64,000 nucleotides of DNA from Parvibaculaceae bacterium Mf 1.05b.01 (GCA_000509225.1 BAOK01000001.1:2136245-2200244); one strand, 5' to 3'. Shown: positions 42,230 through 51,253, counted from the first letter of the stretch. The notes: generated by a model from the letters alone, not told the origin. Program-made: numbers and translations.

Positions 42230-42337
42230 CGGGGAGGTGGTCCCCCGTATGGCTCCTGTTCGTTCGCAGGCCTATAGGAGCCACCAAGCGCGTGCCCTGG
42301 TTCGACCCTCCTCCTCGAGTCAATGGCACGCGCTTTT
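42230..42337 (+). ncRNA. Candidate small RNA with anti-Shine-Dalgarno loop
   Basis: Three stem-loops stand in a row with no gene: CGGGG/CCCCG (42230-42247), TGGCTCCT/AGGAGCCA (42250-42283), and a perfect 11-bp stem AAGCGCGTGCC/GGCACGCGCTT (42286-42335) ending in TTTT, a Rho-independent end. The loop of the third stem displays CCCTCCTCCTC (42306-42316), complementary to Shine-Dalgarno sequences. Small RNAs with CCUCC-bearing loops are known in Rhodobacter (CcsR) and rhizobia. No convincing promoter was seen, so the 5' end is a guess. Confidence 0.42.
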
Positions 42338-42342
42338 AGTTT

Positions 42343-43563
42343 CTAAACCGCGTTGGCTTTTGCAATGGCGCCCAACCAATGGGCACTCGGTTTCACCGTC
42401 CGTGTCTGTGTGATGCGGTCAACGGCGATCAGACCGAAGGTTGGCTTGTAGCCCAACATCCATTCGAAATTATCCAGCATGGACCAGTAACAATAGCCAC
42501 GGACATCAATACCGTCGGCGATGCAGTTCTGAACACCTTTAAGTGCCCTTTCCACATAAGCGCGGCGCCTGCTGTCATCTTCAGTCCCAATGCCGCTTTC
42601 TGTCACAATGGTCGGCAGACCGGTATAATCAGCCGTGTAGCGAATGGTGGCTTCAAGCGCTTCTGGATAAAACTCATAGCCCATCTGTGTTTTCTCAACA
42701 TCATCTGACACTTTGAGCTTACCCTCTGGACCATAGATCGACCGGGAATAGGTCTGCACGCCCACAAAGTCGTCACCCTTGGTGATGTCGAGGAATGCAT
42801 CAATACACCGGGTCCGGGCTGCGTCACGCAATGCTTCCCCTCCCTCAATCGCCTGCTCATCCTGTATGGCAAGTGTGACGCCGACAGGGGTTTCCGGCGC
42901 TCTTGCGCGGATTGCCTCCACCGTGAGGCGGTGACCTTTTTTCATTCCTTCTGCAGCACCTTCAATGTCGCCAATGAAGAAGGAGGAAAAGTCGTCAGAC
43001 CCGCACCGCTTTTGTGCCGCCTCAAGGAACGGCGCCAGGCGCGCCTGATCGCCCAGCATTCCGTCGTGAAAGAACCGCATGGGAATATTGATTTCATTAA
43101 TGGTGCAGACCTGTCCCCAATAGTCTCCCAGCACGTCCGCCATAATGCCTGCATAGTTTGCGAAATGAGCTGGCCCGTCTTCTGAGGCAAAACCGCCTTC
43201 GCGCGCGAACCAGAGGGGTGATGTAAAATGGTGAAGCGTCACAATGGGGGTGAGGCCCTGCTCTCTCACAAACGCTGTCATGCGCCGATAATGCTCAAGA
43301 GCCGCGTTCGAAATCTCGCCTTTTTCAGGTTCCACCCGCGCCCACTCAACAGAAAAGCGATAGGCATTGAACCCGAGTTCTTTCAGCAGTCGCACATCCT
43401 GTTCATAGAGATGGAACTGATCACACGCATCTCCCGAAGGCTCTTTGAACATTGTTGGCTCGGTGTGCTCCATCAACCAGAAGTCGCTGGAGGTGTTGTT
43501 GCCTTCAACCTGATGCGCCGCGGTTGCGGTTCCCCAGATGAAGCCTTCAGGAAACTTGGTCAT
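42343..43563 (-). CDS. Glycoside hydrolase family 1 beta-glucosidase
   Basis: 406 residues, a (beta/alpha)8 barrel cleaving beta-linked glucosides or related sugars. The start FPEGFIWGTATAAHQVEGN is the GH1 N-terminal signature. The acid/base Glu157 is in CTINEINI (usual TFNEP), and the nucleophile Glu322 is in VTESGIGT (usual TENG). DNFEWMLGYKPTFGLIAVD near the end binds the sugar. At about 400 residues it is shorter than most GH1 enzymes (430-480). No signal peptide, so it acts on imported disaccharides. It is followed 24 bases upstream by nitronate monooxygenase on the same strand. Confidence 0.88.
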   Translation of the reverse strand: MTKFPEGFIWGTATAAHQVEGNNTSSDFWLMEHTEPTMFKEPSGDACDQFHLYEQDVRLLKELGFNAYRFSVEWARVEPEKGEISNAALEHYRRMTAFVREQGLTPIVTLHHFTSPLWFAREGGFASEDGPAHFANYAGIMADVLGDYWGQVCTINEINIPMRFFHDGMLGDQARLAPFLEAAQKRCGSDDFSSFFIGDIEGAAEGMKKGHRLTVEAIRARAPETPVGVTLAIQDEQAIEGGEALRDAARTRCIDAFLDITKGDDFVGVQTYSRSIYGPEGKLKVSDDVEKTQMGYEFYPEALEATIRYTADYTGLPTIVTESGIGTEDDSRRRAYVERALKGVQNCIADGIDVRGYCYWSMLDNFEWMLGYKPTFGLIAVDRITQTRTVKPSAHWLGAIAKANAV

Positions 43564-43587
43564 CTGCCCCTCCCCGGGTCTACGACG

Positions 43588-44526
43588 TCAGCCGAAATTC
43601 TTGTTCTCCGCACACGCGCCCATGCGACTTGTGATTTCGAAAAACTCAGCCACCGTTTCATCAATGATCTGCTGAACCGGTTTGATTTCATCAATGAGAC
43701 CAACCGATTGGCCGGCCAAGCCAACGCTCGCTTCCATGTCTCCTCCGAAATAGAGATCGAGAATGTTTGCAAACGTATCGGCGGGCATCAGACCGTCTTC
43801 ATGAATTTTCGCGGTACGTTCTGTCTTCAGCGCACGAATGCAGGGCGAGGCCTTTTTGTTCAAAACCCAGGTCCCGGCTTCGTTCGCTTCAATGATTGCC
43901 TTTTTGTAGTTTGCATGTACCGGGCTTTCAGCAGCACTCACAAAGCGGGTTCCCATCTGTACACCTTCTGCGCCAAGTGCAAAGGCCGCAGCCATGCCCT
44001 TACCGTCTGTGATGCCGCCAGCTGCGATCAATGGAATATCGACCTTCGCGCGGATCGCCTGCAACAGAACCAGCGTGGAAACTTCCTCTGGATTTTTGAA
44101 ACCGCCGCCTTCGGCGCCTTCAACAACAAGGCCGTCAACACCTGCTTCTTCGCATTTGACTGCAGCGTCAACGGTGGGCACCGCGTGATAGACAGTGATG
44201 CCTGCTTCTTTCAGAGGACCAATAAATTTTTTTGGGCTCCCCGCAGAAGTTGTGACGAACCTCACACCGCTCTCACAGACAAAATCGAGGATGGCCTTTT
44301 CGCGCAGGAAAAGAATAGGCAGGTTCACACCAAAGGGTTTGTCCGTGATTTCCTGCATTTTGCGGATTTCCGCCTGACAAGCCTCCGTTTCCCCAGACGA
44401 GGTCTCAATGATCCCCATGCCACCAGCTTCACATACGGCGGACGCCAATTGCGACCGAGCAATCCAGCCCATTGGGGCCTGCACGATAGGGTATTTCGAG
44501 CCCAGATGTTCGCAAACGCGGTTCAT
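43588..44526 (-). CDS. Nitronate monooxygenase (2-nitropropane dioxygenase family)
   Basis: 312 residues, FMN-dependent TIM barrel. VQAPMGWIARSQLASAVCEA at the start, PFGVNLPIL, VVEGAEGGGF (phosphate-binding), PLIAAGGITDGKGMAAAFAL and GAEGVQMGTRFV make the flavin site. The group oxidises alkyl nitronates or propionate-3-nitronate, though many relatives are enoyl reductases or have no known substrate, and the catalytic His is not certain here. It could be co-transcribed with the GH1 gene 24 bases downstream, but no functional link is evident. Confidence 0.82.
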   Translation of the reverse strand: MNRVCEHLGSKYPIVQAPMGWIARSQLASAVCEAGGMGIIETSSGETEACQAEIRKMQEITDKPFGVNLPILFLREKAILDFVCESGVRFVTTSAGSPKKFIGPLKEAGITVYHAVPTVDAAVKCEEAGVDGLVVEGAEGGGFKNPEEVSTLVLLQAIRAKVDIPLIAAGGITDGKGMAAAFALGAEGVQMGTRFVSAAESPVHANYKKAIIEANEAGTWVLNKKASPCIRALKTERTAKIHEDGLMPADTFANILDLYFGGDMEASVGLAGQSVGLIDEIKPVQQIIDETVAEFFEITSRMGACAENKNFG

Positions 44527-44625
44527 TGTTATTTCTCCGTCACAGCAGTTTGAATTTCGATGGCGGGAGTAAAGCGGGAAGGTCTCGCCACGGCAAGGGA
44601 TATTGCAGTGACCGGCTCAATAGAA

Positions 44626-44650
44626 GAGGCGCTCCCATCAGGAGCGCCTC
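44626..44650 (-). terminator. Terminator after the histone-H1-like gene
   Basis: GAGGCGCTCC, CATCA, GGAGCGCCTC, a perfect 10-bp stem. On the minus strand it is followed by TTCTATT, a weak U-run, 28 bases past the stop at 44678. Confidence 0.65.
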
Positions 44651-44677
44651 GTCCGATCAACTTCTACTGAACTGTTT

Positions 44678-45091
44678 TCAGGAAAAGTGCTTATAGGCCT
44701 GTTTTACCGCTTTGGAGAGATCGCGATAGGCTGCTTCTATGCCTTTGCGCACATCGTCATAGGCGAGCTCACTTTTCGTCGCGAGCGTTCCGACCTGTTT
44801 CTCCAGGCGGGCGCGTTCCGCATGCAACTGCTTGACAGTCTTGTCATACCGGGTCTGCGCCTCCTTCAGAACTTTCTTGCCTTCGCGTTCAACCCTATCA
44901 ATCTCCTTGGAAATCACCTTAATTTGCTGATCGAGCTTCGTCTGATGCGTGGCTCGTTTGTTCGATGTCACGGGTTTGGCTGCAGCTCTTTTCTTGCTCG
45001 GTGCTTTTTTTGCCACTTTTCTTTTTGTGGCGGGGCGTTTAGCAGCCTTCTTCTTTGCCGTTTTTCGCTTTGGGGTTGCGGTAGCCATCAT
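44678..45091 (-). CDS. Histone H1-like/AlgP-like basic protein with coiled coil
   Basis: 137 residues in two parts. Residues 1-45 are almost wholly Lys, Ala, Pro and Arg (repeats like TAKKKAAKRPATKRK), as in histone H1 tails and bacterial AlgP/HctB proteins that bind DNA. Residues 50-137 form a long charged helix (coiled coil) with KEIDRVEREGKKVLKEAQTR and DLSKAVKQAYKHFS. A role in chromosome compaction or as a DNA-tethered scaffold is likely by composition. GAGGAGG precedes two adjacent ATG codons, so the first residue is uncertain by one. Confidence 0.68.
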   Translation of the reverse strand: MMATATPKRKTAKKKAAKRPATKRKVAKKAPSKKRAAAKPVTSNKRATHQTKLDQQIKVISKEIDRVEREGKKVLKEAQTRYDKTVKQLHAERARLEKQVGTLATKSELAYDDVRKGIEAAYRDLSKAVKQAYKHFS

Positions 45092-45235
45092 CTGCCTCCT
45101 CAGGCTTGTCTCACATTCCTAAAAAGAGAGCGTCTATCGGCCACCCTCCAAAACCGATCATCGTACTGCCTCAAGTGTCGGTCACTTTTCAGTTCAGTGA
45201 ATTGACACATGTCAGTCTTCGGGAAAGACTTACGC

Positions 45236-46174
45236 ATGATATCCAGCATGCCACCAATCAGCTTCCCCGTCACCTGTGCGCTGTTCGTCGCATTTGCATC
45301 CACTCTAACCCTGGTTGCTTCTGCACGTGCGGCGGACCCACTCCTGGAAGAAAAGGTGGACTGCGCTAACTGCCTCCAGTTCGAGAGGATTGAGCCTGCG
45401 ACCTTCACGATGGGATCAGATGTACAAGGCGGCCAGATGGGGCCAGACGAACTCCCCGCCGTTGAAATCACCATAGCCAAACCCTTCATGATGGCTGTGA
45501 CACAGGTGACCCGCGCACAGTTTGCTCTATTTGCTGAAGCAACCGGTCATCGGACGCGGCTTGGATGCTGGACCTATACGCAATATGGCTGGGCACAGGA
45601 TGAAACAACAGATTGGCGCGCTCCGGGTTTTGACCAAACAGAGTTTGATCCCGTGGTCTGCGTGTCACGTGAAGATGCGCTTGCTTATATTGCATGGGCG
45701 TCCGACCGTGATGGAAAACCTTATCGACTTCCAAGTGAAGCAGAGTGGCATCTCGCCAGCGCTGCAAACCTGCCCGAGCCCTTTTGGAGCACGCGATATG
45801 ACGTCTGCAATTTTGGCAATGTTCCTGACCTCACCTCAAAGAACAAGACAGCCAAGGCCGGGGAACCCTGCGATGATGGCGCGCTTTACACAGCACCCGT
45901 CGCCAGCTACCAGCCGAACCCCAATGGCCTCTATGACATGATCGGCAATGCCTGGGAGTGGACGGCTGATTGCTGGACCGGCAGCTATGAGGATCTGCCC
46001 GCCGACGGATCCCCGCTCTCAGATGCAGCATGCCAGGAATTTGCTTTAAGGGGACACTCCTGGACCGACGCGCCTGGGCCCGTTCGGCCTCAGACCCGTT
46101 ACTCTCTTTCGCCTGTTGCGCGGCAATCCATGGTGAGCTTTCGCCTTGCAATGGATGTGCCTGACGCTGATTAA
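45236..46174 (+). CDS. Exported sulfatase-modifying-factor (SUMF1-like) domain protein lacking catalytic Cys
   Basis: About 312 residues with an N-terminal signal peptide (VTCALFVAFASTLTLVASARA, cut near ARA-AD). The body is an FGE-sulfatase/SUMF1 C-type-lectin-like fold: FTMGSD, FMMAVTQVTRAQFALFAEATG, YRLPSEAEWHLA, LYDMIGNAWEWTADCW. In true formylglycine-generating enzymes the C-terminal strand carries two copper-binding Cys; here that stretch (ALRGHSWTDAPGPVRPQTRY) has none, so it is probably not a maturase. GGGAAAG before 45236 supports this start over 45209. No sulfatase gene is near. Confidence 0.78.
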   Translation: MISSMPPISFPVTCALFVAFASTLTLVASARAADPLLEEKVDCANCLQFERIEPATFTMGSDVQGGQMGPDELPAVEITIAKPFMMAVTQVTRAQFALFAEATGHRTRLGCWTYTQYGWAQDETTDWRAPGFDQTEFDPVVCVSREDALAYIAWASDRDGKPYRLPSEAEWHLASAANLPEPFWSTRYDVCNFGNVPDLTSKNKTAKAGEPCDDGALYTAPVASYQPNPNGLYDMIGNAWEWTADCWTGSYEDLPADGSPLSDAACQEFALRGHSWTDAPGPVRPQTRYSLSPVARQSMVSFRLAMDVPDAD

Positions 46175-46176
46175 GC

Positions 46177-47913
46177 CTATTCTGCGGCAAGCGTTGAGGG
46201 CGGCTCCTGCGCACCCCGAACAAGCCTCCCAGGCAGGGCGCCTGTCGCCTCCCCATCACGGCGGATCACTTCACCACTTACGATCGTTGCAACATAACCA
46301 TCGGCGTGCTGCATAAGGCGGCGGGTGTTGGCAGGCAGATCAAAAATCATATGCGGCGGATGGAGCCTGAGTTTCTTAAAGTCGATGACGTTGAGGTCTG
46401 CTTTATACCCCGGCGCGATCAGACCACGATCCATCAGCCCCATAGATATTGCGGTGTCACGGGTCTGTCTTTTTACGAGCCAGGCAAGGTCAAACCGATC
46501 GCCGCGCGTCCTATCCCGGGCCCAATGCGTCAACATATATGTCGGAAAACTGCCGTCACAGATGGCGCCCACATGAGCGCCGCCGTCTGAGAGACCGGGA
46601 ATTGTGTAGTCGCTTTCGAGCATCTCTTTGGTCGCATCGAGTGAGAATTCCGCATAGTTCAGGAATGGGAAATAGAGAAATTCGCGCCCCTCGTTCTGCA
46701 GCAAGATCTCGTAGGCCAGCTCATCTGGCCGCTTGCCTTGACGCGCTGCAACAGCTGCAACGCTGGTTGATGGCTCAGGTTCATAGTTTGGTGGATCGCC
46801 AAGCTGGAACATCTTGTCGTAAGAGCTGGCGATATGGTTTGCAAACACATTGCCCTTCTGCGGCTTTTCGGAGAGAAGCTGGTCACGGAAGGTGGACTCA
46901 CGCATCTTCGCCACCCGTTCTGCAAGCGGCTGGTCAGCAATTTCTCGATAAGACGGGTAAGTGATGAACGGATGCACAGAGCCCTGCAGACCCAGCAACA
47001 ATCCAACTGGGCGGTTCGCGACCTGACCACGCATCTCCAACCCGGCGCGGTTTGCCTCTTCAAGCTTTGCCAGCAGCTCTCTGTAGCGTCCCGGCATGAC
47101 GTCAGCCTGCGCCAAGGAGAGGCTCAATGGCCGGCGCGAAAGACGAGCCATTTCTGTCAGTGTTTCGAACTCGACCTGAAGGTCCGCAAAATCGCTCACC
47201 AGCTGCAACACACCTGCACCGGATTTTCCCATTTCCTCGGCGATGCCCAACAATTCTTCGCGGGCGGCATCATAGGTAGGGACAGCGTCCCCTTCGGCGG
47301 TTTTGTGCAGGATCGTTCGGGATGTCGTAAAGCCCAGCGCACCGGCCTCCACAGCCTCTCTGTTGAGGCGTGCCATCTCCGCAATGTCATCACCGGTCGC
47401 TTTCTCAAGTGCTGCCCCTCGTTCGCCCATGACATAGACACGGAGCGCGCCGTGAGGGACCTGCGCTGCGACATCAATGTCATGCGCCCGTTCTTCGATG
47501 GCATCGAGATATTCCGGAAAGGTTTCCCAGTTCCAGCTGAGCCCCTCATGGAGTGCCGCGCCTGGAATATCTTCCACGCCCTCCATCAGACTGATCAGTG
47601 TCTTGTGATCCTGCTTGCGTACCGGTGCAAAGCCAACACCGCAATTGCCCATGACCACTGTTGTCGCCCCATGCAGTGACGAGGGCGTTACGAAGCTGTC
47701 CCAGGTCACCTGGCCATCATAATGGGTGTGAACGTCGACCCAGCCCGGTGTCACCAGTTTGTCCGTTGCATCAATCTCTTCGGCTGCTGATCCTTCAACC
47801 TGACCGACGGCCGCAATGCGCCCCGACTTGATCGCGACATCTGCACGGAAGCCATCGGCACCTGATCCATCGAGCACCGTGCCGTTTCGAATTATCAGAT
47901 CAAAATCACTCAT
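46177..47913 (-). CDS. N-acyl-D-amino-acid deacylase (amidohydrolase family 3)
   Basis: 578 residues, a metal-dependent amidohydrolase. VTPGWVDVHTHYDGQ has the His-x-His metal pair, VMGNCGVGFAP the Cys and Gly region of D-aminoacylases, and LSDGGAHVGAICD the later Asp and His. The small beta domain is made by both termini (IIRNGTVLDGSG and ADLNVIDFKKLRLHPP). The known enzymes release D-amino acids from N-acyl forms; related ones act on dihydropyrimidines or polyketide amides. It is convergent with the preceding gene (3-base gap) and 48 bases below the GPH transporter gene, likely co-transcribed with it. Confidence 0.85.
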   Translation of the reverse strand: MSDFDLIIRNGTVLDGSGADGFRADVAIKSGRIAAVGQVEGSAAEEIDATDKLVTPGWVDVHTHYDGQVTWDSFVTPSSLHGATTVVMGNCGVGFAPVRKQDHKTLISLMEGVEDIPGAALHEGLSWNWETFPEYLDAIEERAHDIDVAAQVPHGALRVYVMGERGAALEKATGDDIAEMARLNREAVEAGALGFTTSRTILHKTAEGDAVPTYDAAREELLGIAEEMGKSGAGVLQLVSDFADLQVEFETLTEMARLSRRPLSLSLAQADVMPGRYRELLAKLEEANRAGLEMRGQVANRPVGLLLGLQGSVHPFITYPSYREIADQPLAERVAKMRESTFRDQLLSEKPQKGNVFANHIASSYDKMFQLGDPPNYEPEPSTSVAAVAARQGKRPDELAYEILLQNEGREFLYFPFLNYAEFSLDATKEMLESDYTIPGLSDGGAHVGAICDGSFPTYMLTHWARDRTRGDRFDLAWLVKRQTRDTAISMGLMDRGLIAPGYKADLNVIDFKKLRLHPPHMIFDLPANTRRLMQHADGYVATIVSGEVIRRDGEATGALPGRLVRGAQEPPSTLAAE

Positions 47914-47960
47914 TTTTTCCTCCGGTCACAGCGGCAGCCAGCTACTCGCTGACCTGCCGA

Positions 47961-49370
47961 TCAGCTTGTTTCGCCAGCGCGGGTAAGAGACGCAGCTTCT
48001 GCTTGAAGGCGTGCTGTTCTTCGCTCTATCAGGCCGCGCAATCGCGCCTGACGCTCGGCAGTGAGCGGATAGTTCCAGGTGAGCCAGAGCGCTCCAATAA
48101 AAAAGATGGCTGGCATGATGGCATAGTTGATTGCCAGCCAGTTCAGCTCCGTCGCCCCATTGGCGCCTGCATCACCGGATGGATTGAAGCCGAAAAACGC
48201 GACGACGTTCAATGAAATGCCGGTGCCGAAAGCCGTTGCCAGCTTTGCGGTCATGCCGGAAATCGCAAAGAAGGTACCTGCCCGTTCACCTTTAGATCTG
48301 GCTGTGTCCACATCAACAACGTCTGCGAGCATTGAAAGCGGCAGGAATTGCAGACCGCCGAAGCAAAAGCCTTTGGCAATGAAGAGCAAGGTGAACGGGG
48401 TCACATCGCCTGGCCCAAGAAAGTAGGTCGCGATGGAGATCGCCGCGACGGTCGCCATGCACACCGCAAAGGCTTTGTGTTTTCCCATCTTCCGGCCAAG
48501 CCATAGCCAGAACGGAATGGCTGCGAGCCCTGCGCCAAAGTAGATGAAGTAAAGTGAGCCGATGCTGTTAATGCCAATCACGTCGCGCATGAAGAAAAGA
48601 GACAATGCATTTCGGAACGCCTCACCACCGGTGACGATGAGCACAATGGCGAGAACGCGCACCATGGGACCATTGCGCAGGACAAGCCTCAAGCCATCCA
48701 GAAGCGGTACGTCTTTTCGAGTTTCCGACTTAGGTTCGACGACACGCCACACAACGAGCAATACAAGAGAAGGCATCAGGATCACGATGGCCCATGCCAT
48801 AGCTTCGAGCACGAGCCCGGGGTCACGCCCGGCGCCCTCGCCGTTCACCAGCTCTACGCCAAACGGGATCGCCGCAGCAAAAGCAAGACCGACAAGGATG
48901 AAAATTTCTCGGACTGCTGTGATACGGCTGCGCTCATTATAGTCAGGCGACAGCTCTGCTCCCCAAGCGTAATAGGGGATGTAAACCATGGTCGCGCCCA
49001 GAAACATGATGCTGATCCACACGACCAGATGCATCGGGCCAACCGACGTGAATCCCAGCTGATTTGGCAGGAAGAGCATGATCACGCCCAATGCAAGGAT
49101 AGGCAGGCCCGCGACCATGAAGGGTTTGCGTCGCCCCATGGGCAGTTTTGACCTATCCGACAGAAACCCGATGACCGGGTCGGTCACCACATCCGTAAGG
49201 CGCGCCAGCATGATCATGGTGCCCACGACCGCCAACGACACGCCCAGCTCACCGGCGTAAAATGCCGGCAGCCAAATGGCAATCGGGTAGCCGAACATGG
49301 CCGTGGGCAGGCCCACTGATCCATGCAGGATGGTGGCGCTTCGACTGACGCCCGAAGGTGTTTTGCTCAC
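47961..49370 (-). CDS. MFS transporter of the GPH family, second copy
   Basis: 469 residues, twelve helices. TDVVTDPVIGFLSDRSKLPM then GRRKPFMVAGLP is the GPH/MelB-type motif between helices 2 and 3, and LPLSMLADVVDVDTARSKGERAG, the loop 10-11 signature, is present. Together with the deacylase below and the arylesterase-like gene above on the same strand (17 and 48 base gaps), it suggests import of a conjugated compound that is then hydrolysed inside; sugar specificity should not be assumed. The C-terminal tail is Arg/Ala-rich. Confidence 0.84.
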   Translation of the reverse strand: MSKTPSGVSRSATILHGSVGLPTAMFGYPIAIWLPAFYAGELGVSLAVVGTMIMLARLTDVVTDPVIGFLSDRSKLPMGRRKPFMVAGLPILALGVIMLFLPNQLGFTSVGPMHLVVWISIMFLGATMVYIPYYAWGAELSPDYNERSRITAVREIFILVGLAFAAAIPFGVELVNGEGAGRDPGLVLEAMAWAIVILMPSLVLLVVWRVVEPKSETRKDVPLLDGLRLVLRNGPMVRVLAIVLIVTGGEAFRNALSLFFMRDVIGINSIGSLYFIYFGAGLAAIPFWLWLGRKMGKHKAFAVCMATVAAISIATYFLGPGDVTPFTLLFIAKGFCFGGLQFLPLSMLADVVDVDTARSKGERAGTFFAISGMTAKLATAFGTGISLNVVAFFGFNPSGDAGANGATELNWLAINYAIMPAIFFIGALWLTWNYPLTAERQARLRGLIERRTARLQAEAASLTRAGETS

Positions 49371-49386
49371 AAAGATGTCCTAGGTG

Positions 49387-50439
49387 TTAGTTGGATACTG
49401 AAAGGTCACAATCTAAGAATTTGGATTCGATAATGGCGCCAATAATCAGGCGATCCTGAAAGATCGCGCCCGTGCTCGCAGCCGACAGGTCTTCGCCGAG
49501 GCTCAGAAAGATCGTTTCAACCTTCCCACTCTCTGGGTCAACTTTCACGATGTGTGAGGGCGCGTTCTGCGTTGGGTCACCAAAATGGGCAAGCAGCTCC
49601 AGCGCTTTGGGATGCAGCGCAATCAGCAACTGACCGTCCGGGAGAAGCTCAATATTGTCCGGCAAGCCCGGCAGATCAATTGTCTTGCGATGTGTCAGGT
49701 CACCGGAAGAGAGATCGCGGTCATAGACATGGACGGCACCCCCACGAGCAGCGCTCAGATAGAGTGTTGCGCCATCAGCGCTCACATTGATCCCGTTTGC
49801 GCCTTTGACGCTGGGGGCCGCGGTTCTGAAATCGGTGCCGTCATACAGAACCGCGTCCGTCATGGGGAGCCCCAAAAAGTCTTCAAAGGGTCGCATGACA
49901 TCATCGGCAAGAAAACGATGATCGTTGGAGAAATAGAAGGCATCGGGCGAAACGGCCACCAGATCATTGGGCGTGCGTAGAAGCTCGCCGGTCACGGTGG
50001 TGACTTTTTGCAGGCTGCCCTCATCCATGTCAAAAATGTCGACGGCTTGTTCGTTGTTGCCGTGGTTGATCACGAAGAGACGTCGTGAACCATCTTCCCC
50101 GATATAGAGCGAAATGCCATGGGGTTGAAAACCAGCATCTGCATCCGGTGTTACATTGACCGGCACAGCTTCCGGATCGTTCAGATCATAGGTCCAGATA
50201 GCACCTGGCGTTGGACTGCCGCCAATCGCACTTACCCGGTCATAGCCGGAGAGATAGACGATGCCTGTCTCAGGATCGATGGTGTGATCTTCCGGCCCGA
50301 CAACACCCGGCACGATGGTGCATTGCCCTGCCATTTGGGGTTCCAGATCGCGAAACATGCCCGCCGTTGAAGCGAATTCATAGCCGCGCCAAAGAACAAC
50401 CGCTAACACCAAAACCAGTATGATCAAAAACGTGCGCAT
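49387..50439 (-). CDS. Paraoxonase/arylesterase-like beta-propeller lactonase
   Basis: 350 residues. An N-terminal hydrophobic stretch (FLIILVLVLAVVLW) is a signal anchor, so the protein faces the periplasm. The remainder resembles the six-bladed propeller of PON/arylesterases: GPEDHTIDPETGIVYLSGYD matches the calcium-binding 'ED' segment, FQPHGISLY and VINHGNNEQAVDIFD the catalytic His region, and TPNDLVAV and NGINVSADGATLYLS the Asn and Asp calcium ligands. Likely a lactonase or ester hydrolase. First gene of the run arylesterase - transporter - deacylase. Confidence 0.78.
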   Translation of the reverse strand: MRTFLIILVLVLAVVLWRGYEFASTAGMFRDLEPQMAGQCTIVPGVVGPEDHTIDPETGIVYLSGYDRVSAIGGSPTPGAIWTYDLNDPEAVPVNVTPDADAGFQPHGISLYIGEDGSRRLFVINHGNNEQAVDIFDMDEGSLQKVTTVTGELLRTPNDLVAVSPDAFYFSNDHRFLADDVMRPFEDFLGLPMTDAVLYDGTDFRTAAPSVKGANGINVSADGATLYLSAARGGAVHVYDRDLSSGDLTHRKTIDLPGLPDNIELLPDGQLLIALHPKALELLAHFGDPTQNAPSHIVKVDPESGKVETIFLSLGEDLSAASTGAIFQDRLIIGAIIESKFLDCDLSVSN

Positions 50440-50513
50440 ATGTCCCCACCCCGAGCGTTTGCTTTTAGGCAGGATGCTGCCGTGATGAGCGTCAAATGTC
50501 TAGGAAATGCGGA

Positions 50514-51140
50514 TTACCCTTCACTTGGTGGTGATATTCGCAGTCCCGCGACAACTAGCCCGACCATCAACCGTGCCGCTGCGCTTGCATTTGCTTCTGA
50601 AGCCTCGCGCGCCAACAGACCTTCGAAAAAATGTTCCAAAAGGTCTACCGTGCTTTCCGGTGTCATCCCCCTCGCAGAGAGGGCCAGTTCCTCCGAGTCG
50701 TCGCCCTCGCGGATGATCTGTTCCATCGCCATACGGGCCTGAAGGCCGGAGTCACGGCTATCGCCTCCCTCCCGTTTTTTTCGCTCAGCCAGCAGCTCCC
50801 TGCCATAGGGCGACACAAAGAGAAGCGCATAATCTCGTCCGGCACGCGCCTCAAAGACGGCCAATAGTCGATCTTCTATTGCCCCGGGTTGTTCCAGCGC
50901 CCGCTCAATGGCCAGCGAAATGTCTTTGTGAATACGGTCCGTGACCGCCTTAAACACAGCGTCCTTGTTCTTGAAATAGTGATAGATGGCGGGACGTGAG
51001 AGCCCTACTTCCTCGGCAATATCGCCAAAAGACGTGCGCCGGTACCCCTGCCGAGCAAAGAGCGCAAACGCTTTGTCCAGAATCGCCGAACGCTGCTCTG
51101 CGCCCAACTGCTTGGGTTTTGGCGCGGGTTGCGCTGGCAT
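50514..51140 (-). CDS. TetR-family regulator of the acyl-CoA locus
   Basis: 208 residues. HTH: TSFGDIAEEVGLSRPAIYHYFKNK, a standard TetR recognition helix with AIYHYF; the N-terminus (PAQPAPKPKQLG) is a short basic tail. The C-terminal ligand domain is unknown. It is divergent from the DUF1330-like gene and the acyl-CoA dehydrogenase with a dyad in between, so it probably senses a fatty-acyl or steroid-type CoA ester or its precursor. It is monocistronic. Confidence 0.84.
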   Translation of the reverse strand: MPAQPAPKPKQLGAEQRSAILDKAFALFARQGYRRTSFGDIAEEVGLSRPAIYHYFKNKDAVFKAVTDRIHKDISLAIERALEQPGAIEDRLLAVFEARAGRDYALLFVSPYGRELLAERKKREGGDSRDSGLQARMAMEQIIREGDDSEELALSARGMTPESTVDLLEHFFEGLLAREASEANASAAARLMVGLVVAGLRISPPSEG

Positions 51141-51185
51141 GTGGACCTCCGGTTACCAGTTCGCGTTTGACAGATTATTCCAATT

Positions 51186-51212
51186 GTGTCAATTAGCACT
51201 ATAGATTGACAC
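51186..51212. promoter_or_regulatory. Dyad operator between TetR and acyl-CoA catabolic genes
   Basis: GTGTCAAT, 11 bases, ATTGACAC, perfect arms. The right arm contains TTGACA, a good -35 for the plus strand, and the left arm its mirror for the minus strand, so one site could block both promoters. Confidence 0.6.
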
Positions 51213-51253
51213 TTTTGACTTTTTTTGTCGATTCTATCTAACCGGAGATGCTT

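Noticed and set aside
42297-42324. GGTTCGACC resembling a tRNA or tmRNA T-arm
   Set aside because: The flanking bases do not form a T stem and there is no acceptor, D or anticodon arm; the sequence is the loop of the terminator stem.
43228-44553. 441-codon plus-strand open frame
   Set aside because: It lies opposite the GH1 and nitronate monooxygenase genes, whose motifs are clear.
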